From Chloroflexota bacterium (GTDB lineage Bacteria > Chloroflexota > Anaerolineae > UBA3071): a stretch of 7,214 bases of DNA. This document shows, one piece after another, positions 3,995 through 7,214 of the stretch (the stretch's first letter is position 1; every line of letters starts with the position of its first letter). The stretch spans positions 1-7,214 of the forward strand of contig JACNHM010000257.1 of the NCBI GenBank assembly GCA_014383605.1, written 5' to 3'. The notes below the pieces were generated by a model, which had not been told where the DNA came from, ran no database searches, and saw only the letters and a list, made by a program, of their open reading frames with translations. The translations under genes and the position numbers were made by a program.

Positions 3995-6900
3995 CAGCGC
4001 ACCGGTTGCTCTTCCAACAGGCGACGGTCAGACGCCGTCACCGCAGCCGCCTGACCCTCACCCCCCGCGGCCACCAGGGGGAGGTAACGACGCACGAAGG
4101 CATCGCCATCCACGATCCGCACCTCATCCAGAACAGTCCACGTATTGAAGCGATTGTCCCAACGATTGTGATTGGCGAAAACGATCTGGATCGTCTGCCC
4201 GGCATAGGGCCTCAGGTCAATGATCGCATAGCGCCAACCCAGGTCCTTGAGCACGCCGAAGTCCACGCCAAACTGCGGATCGGGGCCGGCGTCATTGCCA
4301 TCGCGCAGAGGCAAGGCCAGGGTCACGCCGGTGCTGGAATGGATGCTCACCTCGAACGTATCGTAGAACCTCTGCAGCCGCTCGCTCCAGAGGACGTCGT
4401 AGGTGAAGATGCGGTACCAGAAAGTCAACGCCGGCGCCGTCATGTCGTTCGGACCGGGGACGACGACGGTCTGCGAGATGACCGCCGCCCCCACCGGCAC
4501 CGTGCCCGGCTCCTCCACCCCTGAGCCATACCCCGGGCTGCCCAACTGCGCCGCCCACGTCGTTGCCCCATCCGCCGAAGAGATCTCCGTCACGGCCGAC
4601 TGGCTGGACAGAGCGCCGTACAGCGTCCACGGATCGAAGGCCTGGCTCTCGAAGTCACCATTGATCACCACCTGCACCGCCGTGCGGGCAATACCGTCAT
4701 CGTCCGGATATTGTCCGATGTGTCCCGCCCGGTCGCGGGCCCGCAGGCGGTAATAGTACGTGCGCCCCCGCTGGCCGGCGAAGAGCGAGGACGTCATCGG
4801 CGTGTTCACCAGCCAGGTGAGCCACGGCCCGCTATGACCCTGTCGCACCTGCAGGTCGTAGCCAACGACGCCAGAGCCGGCATCGCCATCCTCCCCCTGC
4901 CACTGCACGTTGAAGATGGCACTGGACTGGTATGCCGCCAGGTTGACGATGGAAGCCTGCGGCGGTTGGCGGTCAATGTTGAGCCAGGTCGTGCGCGTCA
5001 TCTCCACGTTGCCCGCCACGTCCACACCGGTGTGCTCCACGCCATGCGGCCCCTCGCCGGTGAGGTCGAACACGTTGCCGCTGATCCAGCCTCCCCCATC
5101 AATCTGATACCACGTCTCGGCGACGCCGGAGACACGCTCGTCCGCCGCCACGCTCACCGCCAGGTCCGAGGTATACCAGCCGCCGCCCCCGGCCGTGCCC
5201 GTGACCACCAGCGTCGTCGTCGGCGGTGTGGCATCGTACCAGGCCGCGTTGGGAACCATCACCCAATGCGTGCGGCCGGCGTTGCCGGCCACGTCTGCCA
5301 GCCAGAGGTACAGGTCGTGCCGCCCCTCCGCCGGCGCCACCATGTTCGTGATCGTCGTGGTCGTGGTGACGAAGGTGCCGTCGTACCCGCTGGCCGGCGG
5401 CGTGTCAAAGCGGTAGAACGCCCCCGCGATCCCCGAGAAGTCCAGCGGGCTGCTCCAGAAAACCTGGAACTGGTTTTCCCGCGACCAGCCCAGCGGCCAC
5501 ACGACCACGCTGGTGGGCGGGTCCGGTGCGCGCAGGTCCATGCGCAGCGTGGCCGTCTGGGTGATCTCCTCGTTGCCGGCCACGTCCAGGCCGTAATACT
5601 CCACCACGTGCTTGTCTTCGTCGGCGATGACCGCCTGCCAGCCGGTCTGCCAGTCGCCGCCGTCCACACGGTAGCGGGCACTGCCGGCGCCGGAAAGCCC
5701 ATCGCTCACCTCAAACGTCAGCGTCAGCGGCGAGGTGTACCAGCCGTTCCAGCCCAGGCTTCCCGCAACGTCCAGCGCCGTGCTGGGCGGCGTGGCGTCG
5801 TAGTGCAAGGCATCCAGCGTCACGTTGCGGTTGTTGTGATCGGCATTGCCCGCCCCATCCCTCAGCCACAGGAAGAGGTCGTACACCCCCTCGCCAGGTG
5901 TCTGGACGTCGTGCAGCGTGTTGCCCGTGACCGGGCGACAGATGCCGTCAGCGGGACCCGTCGGCTCCTGGTCCAGCTTGTAGCACGCTCCCCCGATGCC
6001 CGAAAGATCCTGCGGATTGCCCCAGCGGATCTCGAAGTCGTTGACGTTGGTCCACCCCGCCGGGCTGGGCAGCGGCCGCGTGGGCGAGCCGGGCGGTTGC
6101 GTGTCAATCTTCAACGTCACCGGGAAGCCCTGCTCCACGTTGCCCAGGCCATCCACGGAGTAGAACTCCAGCGTGTGTACGCCATCATTGGCGACGACGA
6201 AGCGGGTGCCGGCGTGCCACGGCCCGCCGTTCACACGATAGTACGTCGCCGCGATGCCCGAGACGGTATCCGTGGGCAGCAAGGTCACCGTCACCGGAGA
6301 GGTGTACCAGCCATCTAACCCTTCGCGGCCATCTGGGAAATAGGCCGTGGAGGGAGGCTGAGTGTCAATGGACACCAGCAGCTCGTGTTCCGCTTCCCCG
6401 TTGCCCGCCACGTCCTGGCCGGTGTATTTTAGCAGATGTTGCCCATCATTGGCAAAGACGACCTCCACATCCTGCGCGCCGCTGAGCCAGGCTCCACCGT
6501 TGACCTGGTAGAAGATCGTCGCCGGGCCGGAGGTGGCGTCGCTGATGGTCAGGGTGACGGTCACCGTGGTGGAGTACCAGCCCCCCGGGCCGGGCGCGCT
6601 GCTCAGGGCATGCGCCGTCAGGGGCGGCTGGCTGTCTATGGAGATGGTCACCGTTCGCGTCGGCTCCCAGTTGCCCGCCACGTCCCACGAATGGTACTCC
6701 ACACCGTAGACACCATCGGCGCTGAGGGTGAAGAGCGTATCGGTCACCCACGCGCCGCCGTCAATGCGGTAGCGGGTTCCCGCCACGCCGCTTTCATTGT
6801 CCACCGCTTCCAGCACGCCGGTCACCGCGCCCGTGTACCAGCCGTTGAGGCCCAATGGCCCCTCCAGGCGCAGGCCGGTAGTGGGAGGCGTCTCATCGAA

Positions 6901-7214
6901 AGAGAAGGCTCGAATGAGCACGTTGCGGTTGCGGTGGTCACCGTTGCCCACACCGTCTTGCAGCCAAAGGTAGAGATCGTGCTGGCCCTCGGCGGGCACA
7001 GCCAGATCGGCGATGCGTGTCAGGTTGTCTCCGCTGACGAAGGTGCCATCATCCAGTGCCGCAGGCTCGGCGTTGAGCTTCCAGTAGGCCCCGGCGATGT
7101 CCGAAAGATCAGGCGGGTTACGCCAGGTGATGGTGAAGTTGTTGGCCGTTTGCCAGCCGTCGGGGCTGGCGTCCAGGCTCGTCGGCGCGCCGGGAGGCGT
7201 CGTATCCAGTCGCA
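3994..7214 (-). CDS. Large secreted multi-module Ig-like/fn3-like repeat protein, 3' part (N-terminus outside window)
   Basis: The frame is open to the window edge, giving 1,072 visible residues. No start is visible: a GTG at 6999 lies inside a module that clearly continues upstream. Modules in order (visible residues): A1 1-107, B1 108-193, B2 195-283, B3 285-370, A2 372-473, B4 474-560, A3 562-661, B5 662-747, an fn3-like module 749-849, a jelly-roll-like domain 850-1035 (starts INGDFE, ends VLDEVRIVDG) and a tail 1036-1072 with YLPLV. B modules carry GWYxS, Y[RQ][VI][DN]GGxW and mostly DVAGN, as in OmpL47/bacterial Ig-like repeats. A modules carry GW...N.F.I.W, DLSGI.GA and DL.LWL.D.AGN. 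The terminal domain resembles carbohydrate-binding or MAM-like sandwiches. Only two cysteines occur, both in A2. The likely role is surface binding or adhesion. No catalytic domain is visible, but one may lie upstream. Confidence 0.92.
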   Translation of the reverse strand, partial: RLDTTPPGAPTSLDASPDGWQTANNFTITWRNPPDLSDIAGAYWKLNAEPAALDDGTFVSGDNLTRIADLAVPAEGQHDLYLWLQDGVGNGDHRNRNVLIRAFSFDETPPTTGLRLEGPLGLNGWYTGAVTGVLEAVDNESGVAGTRYRIDGGAWVTDTLFTLSADGVYGVEYHSWDVAGNWEPTRTVTISIDSQPPLTAHALSSAPGPGGWYSTTVTVTLTISDATSGPATIFYQVNGGAWLSGAQDVEVVFANDGQHLLKYTGQDVAGNGEAEHELLVSIDTQPPSTAYFPDGREGLDGWYTSPVTVTLLPTDTVSGIAATYYRVNGGPWHAGTRFVVANDGVHTLEFYSVDGLGNVEQGFPVTLKIDTQPPGSPTRPLPSPAGWTNVNDFEIRWGNPQDLSGIGGACYKLDQEPTGPADGICRPVTGNTLHDVQTPGEGVYDLFLWLRDGAGNADHNNRNVTLDALHYDATPPSTALDVAGSLGWNGWYTSPLTLTFEVSDGLSGAGSARYRVDGGDWQTGWQAVIADEDKHVVEYYGLDVAGNEEITQTATLRMDLRAPDPPTSVVVWPLGWSRENQFQVFWSSPLDFSGIAGAFYRFDTPPASGYDGTFVTTTTTITNMVAPAEGRHDLYLWLADVAGNAGRTHWVMVPNAAWYDATPPTTTLVVTGTAGGGGWYTSDLAVSVAADERVSGVAETWYQIDGGGWISGNVFDLTGEGPHGVEHTGVDVAGNVEMTRTTWLNIDRQPPQASIVNLAAYQSSAIFNVQWQGEDGDAGSGVVGYDLQVRQGHSGPWLTWLVNTPMTSSLFAGQRGRTYYYRLRARDRAGHIGQYPDDDGIARTAVQVVINGDFESQAFDPWTLYGALSSQSAVTEISSADGATTWAAQLGSPGYGSGVEEPGTVPVGAAVISQTVVVPGPNDMTAPALTFWYRIFTYDVLWSERLQRFYDTFEVSIHSSTGVTLALPLRDGNDAGPDPQFGVDFGVLKDLGWRYAIIDLRPYAGQTIQIVFANHNRWDNRFNTWTVLDEVRIVDGDAFVRRYLPLVAAGGEGQAAAVTASDRRLLEEQPVR
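4072..4086 (-). other. YLPLV motif near the C-terminus of the large repeat protein
   Basis: The tail reads FVRRYLPLVAAGGEG. From general familiarity, secreted Chloroflexota proteins often end in a short basic/aromatic YLPLV-type motif right after their last domain, suspected to be a retention or sorting signal. Here 25 further residues follow before the stop. The motif is seen directly; its function is inference. Confidence 0.55.
4108..4665 (-). other. C-terminal jelly-roll-like domain of the large repeat protein
   Basis: This region encodes visible residues 850-1035. It opens with INGDFESQAFDPW and has LTFWYRIFTYD and a strand pair ending ...AIIDLRPYAGQTIQIVFANH. It closes with WTVLDEVRIVDG. 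This plan (NGDFE opening, a central aromatic strand, a D-E-V closing strand) is typical of carbohydrate-binding-like or MAM-like beta-sandwich domains on secreted bacterial proteins. The ligand cannot be told from sequence. Confidence 0.6.
4972..7214 (-). repeat. Protein-module array A-B-B-B-A-B-A-B
   Basis: A modules (about 100 residues) are encoded at 6892-7214 (partial), 5794-6099 and 5230-5529. B modules (about 87 residues) are encoded at 6634-6891, 6364-6630, 6103-6360, 5533-5793 and 4972-5229. Each visible A is followed directly by a B through a [FHW][YS][FY]D-type joint and then TPP[ST]T, so A-B (about 188 residues, 565 bp) acts as a supermodule. B2 and B3 are extra single B units. Modules are clearly homologous in protein but diverged, so the array is old, not a recent amplification. 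Confidence 0.85.

Noticed and set aside
3187..4524. Plus-strand open frame (445 codons) across the TPR and Ig-like gene junction
   Set aside because: It spans an intergenic octamer repeat and lies antisense to two well-supported genes; no recognisable fold or start signal.
4711..6318. Plus-strand open frame (535 codons) antisense to the module array
   Set aside because: The repeats on its translation (VDGDGL- or GHVQ-like pieces) are mirror images of the conserved minus-strand modules; composition is Arg/His/Val-rich and domain-less.
6997..6999. GTG at 6999 as the start of the large repeat protein
   Set aside because: The 71 upstream codons are open and encode the rest of an A module matching A2 and A3, so the true start lies outside the window.

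Overview
The window looks like chromosomal DNA of a high-GC Chloroflexota bacterium, most likely Anaerolineae- or Caldilineae-like. This is inferred from protein style, not from a marker gene. The clues are long Pro/Thr 'TPTPT' linkers and tails on secreted proteins, Asp-box propellers, arrays of Ig-like modules, a C-terminal YLPLV motif, and short tandem repeats between genes. There are no rRNA, tRNA, transposase, CRISPR or metabolic genes. Every supported gene lies on the minus strand, so the reading order is from high to low coordinates.

Layout from upstream to downstream on the minus strand: (1) 7214-3994 is the 3' part (1,072 codons) of a very large secreted protein. It has three fn3-like 'A' modules and five OmpL47/Ig-like 'B' modules, then one more fn3-like module, a jelly-roll-like domain starting NGDFE, and a short tail with YLPLV. 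(2) A 63-bp gap carries a hairpin and an octamer repeat. (3) 3930-2095 encodes a 611-residue single-pass membrane protein. It has a cytoplasmic TPR, a TM helix, outside TPR-like helices, a Thr/Pro linker, one beta-sandwich domain and a Thr/Pro tail. (4) A 276-bp spacer (1819-2094) is built on two tandem 79-bp units and three hairpins. (5) 1818-382 encodes a secreted or membrane-anchored Asp-box beta-propeller with a 134-residue Thr/Pro tail. (6) A 133-bp gap is mostly a 12-unit octamer array. (7) 248-36 is a possible 70-residue single-TM protein. Its stop overlaps the start of (8), a gene that runs off the window at position 1 and has a good Shine-Dalgarno.

The three large products all appear to face the outside of the cell, and all consist of binding or scaffold folds with no visible catalytic domain. 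A reasonable inference is a cell-surface or envelope cluster for adhesion, matrix or envelope assembly. The sequence does not prove that they work together. All three gaps downstream of the large genes contain tandem repeats. No canonical terminator or promoter was found, so operon structure remains open.
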